Counted from the first letter of the stretch, positions 1 through 9,493 are shown. The stretch is 64,000 nucleotides of DNA from Flavobacterium hercynium (GCF_002217285.1 NZ_MUGW01000042.1:1-64000), one strand, 5' to 3'. A program made the numbers and translations. The notes: generated by a model from the sequence alone, not told the origin.

Positions 1-218
1 TCTTAGTTCTTAGTTCTTAGCGTTTTCTATAAATGAACAATTCCTGCGGAACTATTCATTTATACTCGTTCCTACGGAACTTATTTTAAGCGCACAATTT
101 ATCAAATGTATTGTTATACAACTCTTTAACTAGGCACTAAAAAAACTAAGCGCTAAGCACTAATAAAACTAAGTACTAACAAACTAAGAACTAGGCACTA
201 AGAACTAGGTACTAAAAA
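1..218. repeat. Intergenic repeats: short direct repeats and two CCTnYGG palindromes
   Basis: No gene is visible here. Positions 130-215 are built from degenerate copies of the words ACTAAG, GCACTAA and AACTAG. Positions 1-20 carry the complementary word CTTAGTT, so the two ends could pair. Between them lie two small palindromes with a CCTnCGG core and GTTCC/GGAAC-like arms (40-52 and 68-80). The same palindrome family recurs near 17300 and 63150. The role is unknown; both repeats look like drift-prone intergenic DNA. Confidence 0.55.
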
Positions 219-896
219 TCACTTATAATGACAAAAAATCCCTTTATCGTAAACCGTCCACAGACTTGCTTTTTGGTTGGCTGCTTTTAGAGCGTTGTTT
301 GCCCAGGTATTACAGGTATAAAATAAGTTGTAACTTCCTTTGGCTTCATAAAAGGCATCTTTTCTTCCGTAGCTGTGTCCTTCTATCCATTGTGGCTGAC
401 CCGGAATAAGGAAGCTTTCTGAAATATAGGCTACTAATTTTTTATAGTTTTCTTCTGAAATTAAAATACGTTTACAATCTTCGCCCTCTTTAAGGTTTTT
501 AAAGAATGTTGTATGCATGGCTGATGAACTTACTCCAAACATGGCGCGCAGGGCTGTACTTGCTTTTAGATCTGACCATTCGGGTGTATTGAGGTAAAAT
601 CCTTTGTCGCCCCAACCAAAGGCTATGTAGTTCATTGTACTGTCTTTTGATTGTGTATGGCTGAACTGAATTTCTTTTCTCCAGTCTTTTACTTCGTTGA
701 CAACTGGAACAACAATATCGGTATGAACTCCGTTGGAAAGAATGTAAATAGGAATTGTTTTTTGCTGTTTGATTTTGGCTATATCTGAGTTTACGGTGAT
801 TTTAGAGATCAGATAAACGGAGATGATGTATAGAATAAGAAAGGAAATAATGGCGAGAATTGTCCAGCCTGCAAATTTGAAGGTTTTTTTTAGCAT
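219..896 (-). CDS. TIGR02117/DUF2459 family membrane-anchored protein
   Basis: 225 residues. One hydrophobic segment at about residues 10-31 anchors the protein in the inner membrane, with the rest predicted outside the cytoplasm. The body has features I associate with DUF2459 (TIGR02117): an early GVHTDIVVPV stretch, an AFGWGDKGFYL stretch, and a late YNLFYTCNTWANNAL stretch that resembles the Cys-centred segment of papain-like NlpC/P60 folds. The biochemical activity is not known to me. The gene is monocistronic, and its start has a short A-rich leader. The family call comes from recognising the sequence pattern rather than from a search. Confidence 0.75.
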   Translation of the reverse strand: MLKKTFKFAGWTILAIISFLILYIISVYLISKITVNSDIAKIKQQKTIPIYILSNGVHTDIVVPVVNEVKDWRKEIQFSHTQSKDSTMNYIAFGWGDKGFYLNTPEWSDLKASTALRAMFGVSSSAMHTTFFKNLKEGEDCKRILISEENYKKLVAYISESFLIPGQPQWIEGHSYGRKDAFYEAKGSYNLFYTCNTWANNALKAANQKASLWTVYDKGIFCHYK

Positions 897-1051
897 TGGT
901 TTTTGGTTTGTTTTAGGTTGTTGAAATTTGTTTTAACGTCTTAACCAATTTTTGAGCCAAAAAATATAAATCAAGCTATTTTGTAAAATTATTTTAACAA
1001 AGTTAATCTAGGCGTGGGTTACGTTTCTACCCCAGATTGAAATGGAAAGCA

Positions 1052-1143
1052 TTTTTTTGTGAATTTGTATTTTTTGTGGCGGTAAAAAAGCGACTGAAAG
1101 AAGCTCTTTTTATACCGGACAAAAAAATAAATTCACAAAAAAT
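1052..1143. repeat. Long imperfect hairpin in the 897-1285 gap
   Basis: The 389-base gap between the DUF2459 gene and ychF contains a long stem. The left arm (1052-1077, TTTTTTGTGAATTT then a T/G tract) pairs with the right arm (1119-1143, AATTCACAAAAAA). A second stem is nested inside, CGGTAAAAAAGC (1081-1092) against GCTCTTTTTATACCG (1103-1117). The outer edges carry the short direct repeat AATGGAAAGC (1040 and 1149). There is no reading frame of note. It may be a dispersed structured repeat or an RNA element. Confidence 0.5.
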
Positions 1144-1202
1144 CTTGTAATGGAAAGCTGGATCAGGTTCTAATAATAATCCTTAAAATTTAGACATAAA
1201 AA

Positions 1203-1228
1203 AACTGCCGAATTTCTACGGCAGTTTA
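1203..1228 (-). terminator. Rho-independent terminator of ychF
   Basis: A 9-bp perfect stem (AAACTGCCG at 1203-1211 with CGGCAGTTT at 1220-1228) and 8-base loop lie 58 bases past the ychF stop. On the minus strand the stem is followed by a run of T. Confidence 0.85.
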
Positions 1229-1285
1229 GCTTACAATTTTTTTTAGACTTAGCTCTCGCTTATATTCTATTATATGGTATGGAAA

Positions 1286-2380
1286 TTATACGTTAAAACG
1301 GAAGTGCATTACATCACCATCTTTTACGATATATTCTTTTCCTTCTACTTTGAATTTTCCTGCTTCTTTTGCTTTCGCCTCAGATCCGTAGTGTACATAA
1401 TCTTCGTATGAGATTACTTCTGCACGAATGAATCCTTTTTCGAAATCTGTATGGATAACTCCTGCTGCTTGTGGTGCTGTTGAACCAATGTTGATTGTCC
1501 AGGCACGAACTTCTTTTACACCTGCTGTAAAGTAGGTTTGTTGTTTTAATAATTTGTAAGCAGCACGAATTAAAACTGATGCTCCCGGCTCTTGTAATCC
1601 CATGTCTTCAAGGAAAACCTGACGCTCTTCGTAGCTTTCTAATTCTGTGATATCAGCTTCTGCTCCTACTGAAAGGATGATAACTTCTGCTTCTTCGTCT
1701 TTTACTAATTCGCGAACCTGATCTACATATTTGTTTCCGTTTACTGCTGAACTTTCGTCTACATTACAAACGTATAATACTGGTTTTGCTGTAATTAATT
1801 GAAAGGCTTCCATTAGCACTTCTTCATCATTGTTTTGAGGAATGATTGTTCTTGCTGATTTTGCCTGCAATAATGCTTCTCTGATACGGTTTAATAAAGC
1901 TTCTTCTGTCTGTGCTTCTTTATTTCCTGTTTTAGCTGCACGTTTTACTTTTTCTAAACGTTTATCGATCGTTTCTAAGTCTTTTAACTGTAATTCGATA
2001 TCGATGGTTTCTTTGTCACGAATTGGATTTACGTTTCCGTCTACGTGTACAATATTATCATTATCAAAACAACGTAAAACGTGAATGATAGCATTACACT
2101 CTCTAATGTTCCCCAAAAACTGGTTTCCAAGACCTTCACCTTTACTTGCTCCTTTTACCAATCCTGCAATGTCAACAATATCAACTGTAGCCATTTGTAC
2201 GCGCTCTGGTTTTACCAATTCTTCTAACTTATTGATTCTTGGATCCGGAACGTTTACAACACCAATATTTGGTTCAATTGTACAAAAAGGAAAGTTCGCA
2301 CTTTGCGCTTTTGCATTAGACAAACAATTAAATAGTGTCGATTTTCCAACATTTGGTAATCCTACAATTCCTGCTTTCAT
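1286..2380 (-). CDS. ychF: YchF/Obg-family redox-regulated ATPase
   Basis: 364 residues, the usual length for YchF. The P-loop GLPNVGKS is at residues 7-14 and the switch-II region DIAGLVKG starts at about residue 70. The base-recognition motif is NVDE (about residue 206) instead of the GTPase NKxD, the known signature of this branch and the reason it prefers ATP to GTP. A C-terminal TGS domain follows (about 280-363). The family is cytosolic, binds the ribosome and is linked to the oxidative stress response. The gene is monocistronic, with a candidate -7/-33 promoter upstream and a terminator downstream. Confidence 0.95.
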   Translation of the reverse strand: MKAGIVGLPNVGKSTLFNCLSNAKAQSANFPFCTIEPNIGVVNVPDPRINKLEELVKPERVQMATVDIVDIAGLVKGASKGEGLGNQFLGNIRECNAIIHVLRCFDNDNIVHVDGNVNPIRDKETIDIELQLKDLETIDKRLEKVKRAAKTGNKEAQTEEALLNRIREALLQAKSARTIIPQNNDEEVLMEAFQLITAKPVLYVCNVDESSAVNGNKYVDQVRELVKDEEAEVIILSVGAEADITELESYEERQVFLEDMGLQEPGASVLIRAAYKLLKQQTYFTAGVKEVRAWTINIGSTAPQAAGVIHTDFEKGFIRAEVISYEDYVHYGSEAKAKEAGKFKVEGKEYIVKDGDVMHFRFNV

Positions 2381-2539
2381 ATGTAGATAATATTTGTTTT
2401 TTATGTGATTTTACCCGCTTAGGCACTGTGTTTACTAACTAAACATCAATTATTTAGCGACTAAGATAATCATATTCTGTTTATTACTGTGAGAATTTTT
2501 TATTTTGCTAAAATGATAGATTTTGCCCTTAAAATTTTG

Positions 2540-2573
2540 CAAATATAAGATTTAATACCTCTAAAATATACAA
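2540..2573 (-). promoter_or_regulatory. Candidate Bacteroidota promoter for ychF
   Basis: On the minus strand, TATATTTG (2540-2547) matches the -7 box TAnnTTTG. A TTG at 2571-2573 lies 23 bases upstream, at the far end of the accepted spacing. This gives a leader of about 150 bases. The rest of the 2381-2709 gap is AT-rich and holds the TonB receptor leader, where I found no clear -7 box. Confidence 0.4.
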
Positions 2574-2709
2574 AAAATGACGATATCTGTTTTTTTACTA
2601 CTTTTCCTAAAAATTTTAAAACTTTTTATTAATGTTTTGTTAAATAAACCTACTTTTATCCCATTATTTAACAAACCACATACAAATTTTTAACCAAACC
2701 AATTTAAAC

Positions 2710-5376
2710 ATGAAAAAAATTGCAGTTTTATTATTTCTATTCAACTCGCTGGTCATTTTTGCTCAACAGCAAATTTCAGGTGTAGTAAAGGACAACACAG
2801 GCAATCCGCTGCCTGGTGTTAACATTGTCGAAAAGGGTACAAACAACGGTGTATCGTCTGATATTGACGGATCTTATAAAATTACAGTAAAAGAAGGAAG
2901 CTCATTGATTTTTAGCTACATGGGCTACAACAGCGTTACAAGATTAGCCAACGCAGCACAAATTGACGTAAATTTAACGGAAGAAAGTGGGCAAAATCTG
3001 GATGAAGTGGTCGTAACCGGATCACGTACAGCCGCCAGAACAAACACTACTAGTGCACTGCCTATAGATATATTGTCGTCTAAAGACTTAACTTCTACAG
3101 GTCAGGCAACTTTTGATAAGGCACTGCAATACAAAATTCCTTCTTTCAACACGGTACAAACTCCTGTAAATGATGCTACATCATTACTGGATCCGTATGA
3201 AATTAGAAACATGGGACCAAGCAGAACGTTAATCCTTATTAATGGTAAACGTAAAAACTTAAGTTCTTTGCTTTACGTACAAACGTCACCGGGACGTGGA
3301 GAAACCGGTGCTGATATTTCTTCTATTCCAACAGATGCGATCGAAAGAGTCGAAATCCTTCGTGATGGTGCATCTGCGCAATACGGTTCTGATGCGATTG
3401 CGGGAGTTATGAATATCATTTTGAAGAAAAACAATAACGATGGTTCTGTGACTTTGAGAAGTGGAATTACTTCTGAAGGTGATGGCGAAATGTTAGGCGT
3501 AAGTTTAAACAACGGTACTACAGTTGGCGAAAAAGGCTTTTTGAATTATACGATTGATTTTTCTAAAGTTAGTTTAGCCAACAGAGCCGGAACTGTTGAT
3601 GCTTTGGGTGAAGCTACTGACTTTTTAGACGGATCACCAGCTGCTGTTGCACAGGTAAACGAATATTTGACGAGACATCCTGATGCTAAAAACGTAAATG
3701 GTTCGCCAGAAACGGCTGCTGCTAAATTCTTAATCAATGGTGGAAACGAAATTAGCGAAACGGCAAGCTTGTATTATAATGCGGCTTACGTTTACAAAAA
3801 AGTGAATTCGTTCGCGAATTTCAGAACTCCATATTGGAGACCACTTGGAGATGACCCGTATTTGAATAATTTCTTTGGAAATGGTAATGCTGCTAACCCG
3901 TCTTATGATGGATACGGACCAACTTTTGAAGGAGATTTGAATGACTACAATGGTACTTTAGGTTTTAAAACCCTAAAAAATGGCTGGCATACTGATGCGA
4001 GTGTAACTGTTGGAGGAAACAAACAAGTATATACTGTAAATAACTCTGCGAACAGATCTGATCTTCAGGATGCAGATGGAAACAATGTTTACAGAGAAAA
4101 TAGCCCGATCTCGTTTAAACCAGGAGGAACTTCTTTTAATCACGTAGTTGGGAACCTTGATATTTCTAAAATTTTATCTGAGAAAATCAGTATTGGTTTT
4201 GGAACAGAGTTTAGATCAGAATATTTTGCTGTTCTTGAGGGAGACAGAGCTTCTTGGGAAGGAACCGGAGCTGACTCATTTGCAGGAAACAGACCTGAAA
4301 ATTCAGGAAAATGGAACAGATATAATGTAGGTGTATATTTAGACGTTGCTTATGATATTACAAAAGACTTTTTAATCAATGGAACTGTTCGTCACGAAGA
4401 GTACAGCGATTTTGGAGGAGCGACTGTTTGGAAAGCAAGTACGAGATATAAATTCCTTGAGGATAAAGTTACTTTAAGAGGATCTGTTTCTACTGGATTC
4501 AGAGCACCTACTCTACATCAGATTTATACTCAAAAATCACAGTATTCATTTGTAGCCGGACAAGGTATTCAAATTAGTGGTATTATCAATAACGTTTCGC
4601 CTCAGGCACGTCAGTTAGGAATTCCTGCTTTAGATGCTGAAAAATCAACTAACGTTACTGTGGGAATTGGAGCTAAACCTTTTGCTAACTTCAATTTTAC
4701 GGTAGATTACTATAATATTAAAGTAGAAGACAGAATTGTTTTAGGAGACAGACAAGATACTCCGTTTGGTAATGTGGCTTGGTTCTCAAACTCATTTGAT
4801 TCCAGAACGTCTGGTTTAGATGTTGTGGCAAATTACAACAATATTGGAATTGGAGCTGGTAAATTAGGTTTTAACGTATCTGGAAACATTACGTTAGAAA
4901 ACGAAAGAATCTCTGATGTTAGAAACAACTCTTTTGGAGATATCTTAAACTCTTTGACTTTTACATCAAGACCTGATACAAAATGGATTCTTGGTATCAA
5001 TTACGAAATTGGTAAATTCGGATTTTCTTTGAATAATACTTACTTCGGAAAAACAACTTTCAACCAGGACGGTTTGGATGATAACCTGAAAACAGAATTC
5101 ATTCCTAAAATCGTAACTGACTTAGGTGTTAACTTCAACGCTACTGAAAAATTGACTATTGGTCTAAATGTAAACAACTTGTTTAATGTTTTACCAGAAT
5201 GGAAATTCGTAGCTGAAAATGCTGCAGGAGCTGCAATTCTTGCTGATCCGGCTGAAACTAAAACACAATCTAACTTAATTACTTTCAACCAACGTTATTC
5301 AAGAATGACATACGATGGTTTTCACTTTAGCCAATTAGGAACGATGTTTAATTTATCAGTTAACTACAAATTCTAA
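2710..5376 (+). CDS. TonB-dependent outer-membrane receptor with carboxypeptidase-regulatory-like N-domain
   Basis: 888 residues. A signal peptide (about 1-18, ending FAQ) is followed by a CarboxypepD_reg-like beta-sandwich (about 22-92, SGVVKDNTGNPLPGVN). Next come a TonB box (DEVVVTGSR, about 97-105), the plug domain (about 110-240, with GASAQYGSDAIAGVMNI near its end), and a 22-strand-type barrel ending in aromatic LSVNYKF. The barrel has the FecA/FhuE-like layout rather than SusC, and there is no SusD neighbour. The substrate is therefore more likely a metal chelate, vitamin or small molecule than a glycan; this is inference. The gene is monocistronic and ends at a bidirectional terminator. 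Confidence 0.9.
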   Translation: MKKIAVLLFLFNSLVIFAQQQISGVVKDNTGNPLPGVNIVEKGTNNGVSSDIDGSYKITVKEGSSLIFSYMGYNSVTRLANAAQIDVNLTEESGQNLDEVVVTGSRTAARTNTTSALPIDILSSKDLTSTGQATFDKALQYKIPSFNTVQTPVNDATSLLDPYEIRNMGPSRTLILINGKRKNLSSLLYVQTSPGRGETGADISSIPTDAIERVEILRDGASAQYGSDAIAGVMNIILKKNNNDGSVTLRSGITSEGDGEMLGVSLNNGTTVGEKGFLNYTIDFSKVSLANRAGTVDALGEATDFLDGSPAAVAQVNEYLTRHPDAKNVNGSPETAAAKFLINGGNEISETASLYYNAAYVYKKVNSFANFRTPYWRPLGDDPYLNNFFGNGNAANPSYDGYGPTFEGDLNDYNGTLGFKTLKNGWHTDASVTVGGNKQVYTVNNSANRSDLQDADGNNVYRENSPISFKPGGTSFNHVVGNLDISKILSEKISIGFGTEFRSEYFAVLEGDRASWEGTGADSFAGNRPENSGKWNRYNVGVYLDVAYDITKDFLINGTVRHEEYSDFGGATVWKASTRYKFLEDKVTLRGSVSTGFRAPTLHQIYTQKSQYSFVAGQGIQISGIINNVSPQARQLGIPALDAEKSTNVTVGIGAKPFANFNFTVDYYNIKVEDRIVLGDRQDTPFGNVAWFSNSFDSRTSGLDVVANYNNIGIGAGKLGFNVSGNITLENERISDVRNNSFGDILNSLTFTSRPDTKWILGINYEIGKFGFSLNNTYFGKTTFNQDGLDDNLKTEFIPKIVTDLGVNFNATEKLTIGLNVNNLFNVLPEWKFVAENAAGAAILADPAETKTQSNLITFNQRYSRMTYDGFHFSQLGTMFNLSVNYKF

Positions 5377-5399
5377 TTTTAGAATTGTTTTAATAAACG

Positions 5400-5426
5400 A
5401 AAAGGTTGTCAGCAATGACAACCTTT
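5400..5426. terminator. Bidirectional terminator between convergent genes
   Basis: The stem AAAGGTTGTC (5401-5410) pairs with GACAACCTTT (5417-5426). It has a 6-base loop, a T run on the plus side and A residues on the left. It serves the receptor gene and probably the convergent gene ending at 5434. Confidence 0.85.
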
Positions 5427-5433
5427 TTTTTAT

Positions 5434-6597
5434 TTATAATTTAAACTCTAAAGAATCTATAATTTTCTTCTCTTCTTCGGTGGAGGTAAATCCGGAGATA
5501 TTCCAATAATTGGTCATAATCTTATTCTTTTTATTGAAAAGTGTTTTGTCTTTAAAAACATCACTATCCTTAAAAGTGAATTTTTGTTTATCAAAATGTG
5601 TCGTGATAAAATTGTTTCGAACCTGAATGTTTTTTACTCCTTCTTTCATCACAAGATCATAGCCAATCTCTTCATTTGAATTTAACACATAATAATCGGT
5701 TCCCTCTATTCTATAATTCACATTCACAATAGACCTTGTAATGTTTTTAGAACCAATTGCTGCTTTTTCTTCTATTTCTGCTACAACTCCGGGTGCGATA
5801 CTAATAGTAAATTCAATAATGAGTTTTTTATCCGGATCGTAAACAATTTCAAAATTATCAACTGCTTCCTTGGCTTTATCCAAAGGCGTTACTGACATGA
5901 TGTAATACGCTGAATTGGTAGGATGCCCTTTGGTCGTAAAATTATAATCTTTTTTAGCTTTTGGATCCAGAATAGGGTCAAAATAGGACAAATTGGAATA
6001 ATTTTCCATGATGTTATTCAAATCATATCCTTTCAGATCAGCACTTACATCGGTTTCCAATAATCCATAGGATCTGTTTTGCTCTACAAGTAAAGTAGTA
6101 CTTACATTCTTTTGGGTTCCTGAAAACTGAAAATTTACCAATCCGTCATTATAATAAGAGTATTTATTATTGAGCATAAAAAATTCTCTTACATACACTT
6201 TTAGTCGATATGGCATCGCTAAATTCTTAGCCGAATTGGAAACAATGCGTTGCAATGTTTTTTGCGGATTTTCTTTAGAAACCACAATTTCGTCTAGTTT
6301 GTTATGCTTGCTTTTTAAGTAAACCACAAATTCGCTTTCTTTAAGATTGGCCCAGCGAACGGTTATATTTTCATAATTCGTTTCAGAAATCTGAACGTTA
6401 GATCCGCCATTTAATACAAAACTTACTTTACCTTCCTGATTCGTTAATAAAATTTGTTTGGTTTTTAAAATTACAATGGTAACATTTTCTATCGGTAAAA
6501 GTGTTTCAATATCTTTCACCACAATTGAGTATTCGGCTTCCTGAGCTATTCCTACAGAGGTTATAAAACTAAGAAGCAAAATTATTAATTTGTTCAT
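5434..6597 (-). CDS. Secreted carboxypeptidase-regulatory-like domain protein, function unknown
   Basis: 387 residues with a signal peptide (1-18, SVGIAQ). The N-terminal part (about 22-95) looks like a CarboxypepD_reg-like or CnaB-like sandwich: VVKDIETLLPIENVTIVI, later NQEGKVSF. The remaining 280 residues form a beta-rich domain that I see in large Bacteroidota families of periplasmic or outer-membrane-associated proteins without known function. The LDEIVVSKENP stretch at about residue 100 resembles a TonB-box-like connector, but no plug or barrel follows. The protein probably lies in the periplasm or at the inner face of the outer membrane. The gene stands alone. Confidence 0.65.
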   Translation of the reverse strand: MNKLIILLLSFITSVGIAQEAEYSIVVKDIETLLPIENVTIVILKTKQILLTNQEGKVSFVLNGGSNVQISETNYENITVRWANLKESEFVVYLKSKHNKLDEIVVSKENPQKTLQRIVSNSAKNLAMPYRLKVYVREFFMLNNKYSYYNDGLVNFQFSGTQKNVSTTLLVEQNRSYGLLETDVSADLKGYDLNNIMENYSNLSYFDPILDPKAKKDYNFTTKGHPTNSAYYIMSVTPLDKAKEAVDNFEIVYDPDKKLIIEFTISIAPGVVAEIEEKAAIGSKNITRSIVNVNYRIEGTDYYVLNSNEEIGYDLVMKEGVKNIQVRNNFITTHFDKQKFTFKDSDVFKDKTLFNKKNKIMTNYWNISGFTSTEEEKKIIDSLEFKL

Positions 6598-6705
6598 AGG
6601 GGCTATTTTTTTAACATTATCAAATAAGTGTTAAATTTTGCGGCAAAATAACAAAAATAAACCAATAAACAGCTTGAATTTTACTAATAAAATTCAGTAA
6701 ATAAA

Positions 6706-6736
6706 AAAAATCCTAAGTTATTGACTTAGGATTTTT
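6706..6736 (-). terminator. Terminator of the ferredoxin gene
   Basis: The 13-bp stem AAAAATCCTAAGT (6706-6718) pairs with ACTTAGGATTTTT (6724-6736) around a 5-base loop. On the minus strand it ends in a T run, 22 bases past the stop. Confidence 0.85.
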
Positions 6737-6757
6737 AAATATTTTAAAAATTATATA

Positions 6758-7108
6758 TTATTCGCCGTGTAAGAAGGCTTGTCTGTTCAATAACGTCTCT
6801 TCATCTTCTACGTGATTGTCGTCTGGTACGCAACAATCAACCGGACAAACAGCAGCACATTGAGGCTCATCATGAAAACCTTTACACTCTGTACATTTTC
6901 CAGGAACGATATAATAAACTTCGTCAGAAATTGGTGTTTGTGCATCTTCTGCATCAACTTCAGTTCCGTCCGGTAAAATTACTTTTCCAGAAAGACTTGT
7001 TCCGTCTTTGTATCTCCAATCATCAGCTCCTTCATAAATTGCTGTATTTGGGCATTCTGGTTCACAGGCCCCACAGTTTATGCATTCATCGGTTATAATT
7101 ATTGCCAT
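6758..7108 (-). CDS. 2[4Fe-4S] ferredoxin, Allochromatium type
   Basis: 116 residues, a soluble electron carrier. The first cluster motif is C9-x2-C12-x2-C15-x3-C19-P. The second is CTEC followed by eight residues and then CAAVC, the CX2CX8CX3C spacing typical of Allochromatium-type (YfhL-like) ferredoxins. A 50-residue acidic insert sits between the two motifs, and the C-terminal extension is acidic. The redox partner cannot be read from the sequence. The gene is divergent from the acyl-CoA reductase gene, and this neighbourhood (ferredoxin, reductase, serC, serA) is one I recall from other flavobacteria. Confidence 0.9.
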   Translation of the reverse strand: MAIIITDECINCGACEPECPNTAIYEGADDWRYKDGTSLSGKVILPDGTEVDAEDAQTPISDEVYYIVPGKCTECKGFHDEPQCAAVCPVDCCVPDDNHVEDEETLLNRQAFLHGE

Positions 7109-7186
7109 TGCTTTTTAGTCTTAATAGTTAAAAGTCTCAAAGTTCTAAAATCAAAAAAGACATTCCAAGCTTTTGACTTCATGACC

Positions 7187-7218
7187 TTTGACTTTCGAGT
7201 TATTTATGCTTATTTTTG
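7187..7218 (+). promoter_or_regulatory. Promoter for the acyl-CoA reductase gene; decides its start
   Basis: TTTG (7187-7190), 20 bases, then TATTTTTG (7211-7218) form a full -33/-7 pair. Transcription should begin near 7225. That places the upstream in-frame ATG at 7181 before the promoter and makes ATG 7259 the real start. Confidence 0.65.
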
Positions 7219-7258
7219 TGCAAAATTACAATCAAAACCTTTCATAAACAAATTACTT

Positions 7259-8329
7259 ATGTTACAAAACGAAAAAAAGCAGTCTTTTATAGCACTAGGT
7301 CGATTTTTAAATCAGTTTTCTGAAGCAGAAAACACTCGTAATGAATCGGTTTTAGGCAATGACCTGTTTTTTGATGATTTTATAAAACTTATTCAGCTTT
7401 CGCAATCCCATAACGGATGGTATACTCCTGAACAAGTGTATTTTGCTATACAATCCTGGGCAAATGCCCTAACGGAAGAAAATATTGACAAGTGGCTTTC
7501 TGCTTATGGAGCTGACTTTGCCGTTAACAAAAAAGAACGAACAGTCGCTCTTATTTTAGCCGGAAATATTCCGTTAGTTGGATTTCACGATTTTTTATCT
7601 GTTTTAATTACAGGTAACAAAACTTTGATCAAAACATCATCAAACGATCAGCACTTATTGCCTTTCTTAGCGAAGTATTTAATTTTTGCTGATGAAAGCT
7701 TAAAAGATAAAATCACTTTCGTGGAAGGGAAACTGGAAAACTTTGACACCGTAATCGCCACAGGAAGCAATAATACAGCGCGCTATTTTGAATATTACTT
7801 TAAGGACAAACCTTCTATAATTCGTAAAAACAGAAATTCAGCCGCTATTTTAAACGGAAAAGAAACACATGAAGAACTGGAAGCTTTAGGCGAAGATATT
7901 TTTAGGTATTTTGGTTTAGGATGCCGCAATGTTTCTAAGCTTTTTGTACCAAAAGGCTATACTTTTGATGCGTTTTTTCAGGCTATTTTTAAGTATCAGG
8001 ATGTCATTCACTACGAAAAATACGCTAACAATTACGACTATAACAAAGCTGTTTTTCTAATGAGTAATTTTAAATTATTAGACAACGGTTTCCTTACTTT
8101 GAAAGAAGATTCAAGTTATGCTTCTCCAATTTCGAGCGTTTTTTATGAATTTTACGACAATATCGACGAATTAAAAGCGCGTCTTGAAACGGAAGCTGAA
8201 CAAATTCAATGCATCGTAAGTAACAATCTAACAGAAAATAGTATTGCATTCGGTCAAACACAAAATCCACAATTGTGGGATTATGCAGATAACGTGGATA
8301 CTATATCGTTTTTGTTAACAACAAAGTAA
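7259..8329 (+). CDS. LuxC-like acyl-CoA reductase
   Basis: 356 residues from the start chosen here; an in-frame ATG at 7181 lies upstream of the promoter and is rejected. The family has an aldehyde-dehydrogenase fold and reduces acyl-CoA or acyl-protein to aldehyde with NAD(P)H. Visible features are the nucleotide-binding stretch ILAGNIPLVGFHD, IATGSNNTARYFEYYF, and the presumed catalytic Cys in FGLGCRNVSKLF. No luxD, luxE or luciferase genes are nearby, so luminescence is not implied. The aldehyde product has no obvious user in the window. It lies 93 bases upstream of serC on the same strand, possibly co-transcribed. The physiological substrate is unknown. Confidence 0.8.
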   Translation: MLQNEKKQSFIALGRFLNQFSEAENTRNESVLGNDLFFDDFIKLIQLSQSHNGWYTPEQVYFAIQSWANALTEENIDKWLSAYGADFAVNKKERTVALILAGNIPLVGFHDFLSVLITGNKTLIKTSSNDQHLLPFLAKYLIFADESLKDKITFVEGKLENFDTVIATGSNNTARYFEYYFKDKPSIIRKNRNSAAILNGKETHEELEALGEDIFRYFGLGCRNVSKLFVPKGYTFDAFFQAIFKYQDVIHYEKYANNYDYNKAVFLMSNFKLLDNGFLTLKEDSSYASPISSVFYEFYDNIDELKARLETEAEQIQCIVSNNLTENSIAFGQTQNPQLWDYADNVDTISFLLTTK

Positions 8330-8422
8330 AAAAATGTTTAATTATTTCGAATAATTTATCGCTTATTCAGCTCCTATTGCCGAAATTTGCCTTTTTAAAA
8401 TTTCCGACTATTAACAACAACC

Positions 8423-9493
8423 ATGAAAAAACACAACTACAGCGCAGGGCCAAGTATTTTACCTCAAGAAGTTTTTGAAAAAGCGTCAAAAGCTATATTA
8501 GATTTTAATGATTCAGGACTTTCTATCCTTGAAATTTCGCACCGAAGCAAAGATTTCGTTGCCGTTATGGATGAAGCTCGTTCGCTTGCTTTAGAGTTAT
8601 TAGGACTTCAGGGAAAAGGATATCAGGCTTTGTTTTTACAAGGTGGTGCCAGCACAGCATTCCTGATGGCTCCTTATAATTTAATGAAAGAAAACGGAAA
8701 AGCCGCTTACCTGGATTCAGGAACATGGGCTACCGCAGCAATCAAAGAAGCAAAATATTTTGGAGAAACGGTAATCGTAGGTTCTTCTAAAGAAGAAAAC
8801 TACAATCACATTCCAAAAGGATACGAAATACCAAGTGATGCAGATTATTTTCACTGCACCAGTAACAACACTATTTTTGGAACTCAAATGAAAGAATTCC
8901 CAACAACTAATGTACCTGTTGTTTGCGATATGAGTTCTGATATATTTTCACGTGATTTAGATTTCTCTAAATTTGATTTAATCTATGCCGGAGCTCAAAA
9001 AAATATGGGCCCTGCAGGAACTACTCTGGTAGTAGTAAAAGAAGAAATTTTAGAGAAAAACGGAAGAACAATTCCAAGTATGCTGGATTATGCTAAACAT
9101 ATCAAAGCAGAAAGTATGTACAATACTCCTCCTGTTTTTTCTGTATATGTTTCATTACTAACATTACAATGGATTAAAAGTAAAGGTGGCGTTGCTGCGG
9201 TTGAAAAACTAAACGACGCAAAAGCCGACTTACTTTATGCTGAAATTGACAGAAACCCATTATTCAAAGGTGCTGCAGCTGTTGAAGATCGTTCTAAAAT
9301 GAATGTTACTTTCTTGCTAAACAATGACGAGCATACCGCTACTTTTGATGCTTTATGGAAAGAAGCAGGAATTTCAGGATTGCCAGGACACCGTTCTGTT
9401 GGTGGTTACAGAGCTTCTATCTACAATGCTATGCCTATCGAAAGTGTTCAGGTTTTAGTAGATGTAATGAAAGCGCTTGAAACTAAGATTTAA
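8423..9493 (+). CDS. serC: Phosphoserine aminotransferase SerC
   Basis: 356 residues, normal for SerC. This PLP enzyme converts 3-phosphohydroxypyruvate and glutamate to O-phosphoserine, the second step of serine synthesis, and may also act in pyridoxal phosphate synthesis. The start MKKHNYSAGPSILP is the family's N-terminal substrate loop, GGAST is at 74-78, and the Schiff-base lysine is K193 in AGAQKNMGPAG. The C-terminal GHRSVGGYRASIYNA stretch holds the conserved phosphate-contacting residues. It is followed 121 bases later by serA on the same strand, so the two neighbouring steps are clustered. Confidence 0.95.
   Translation: MKKHNYSAGPSILPQEVFEKASKAILDFNDSGLSILEISHRSKDFVAVMDEARSLALELLGLQGKGYQALFLQGGASTAFLMAPYNLMKENGKAAYLDSGTWATAAIKEAKYFGETVIVGSSKEENYNHIPKGYEIPSDADYFHCTSNNTIFGTQMKEFPTTNVPVVCDMSSDIFSRDLDFSKFDLIYAGAQKNMGPAGTTLVVVKEEILEKNGRTIPSMLDYAKHIKAESMYNTPPVFSVYVSLLTLQWIKSKGGVAAVEKLNDAKADLLYAEIDRNPLFKGAAAVEDRSKMNVTFLLNNDEHTATFDALWKEAGISGLPGHRSVGGYRASIYNAMPIESVQVLVDVMKALETKI

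Noticed and set aside
1842..2390. Two plus-strand frames opposite ychF
   Set aside because: They are shadows of the ychF codons; YchF motifs and terminator on the minus strand are clear.
7181..7258. Upstream ATG of the acyl-CoA reductase
   Set aside because: It lies before the -33/-7 pair at 7187-7218. The extra 26 residues have no family similarity.
7259..8329. Bioluminescence (lux) operon
   Set aside because: LuxC-like similarity only. No luxA, luxB, luxD, luxE genes in the window.
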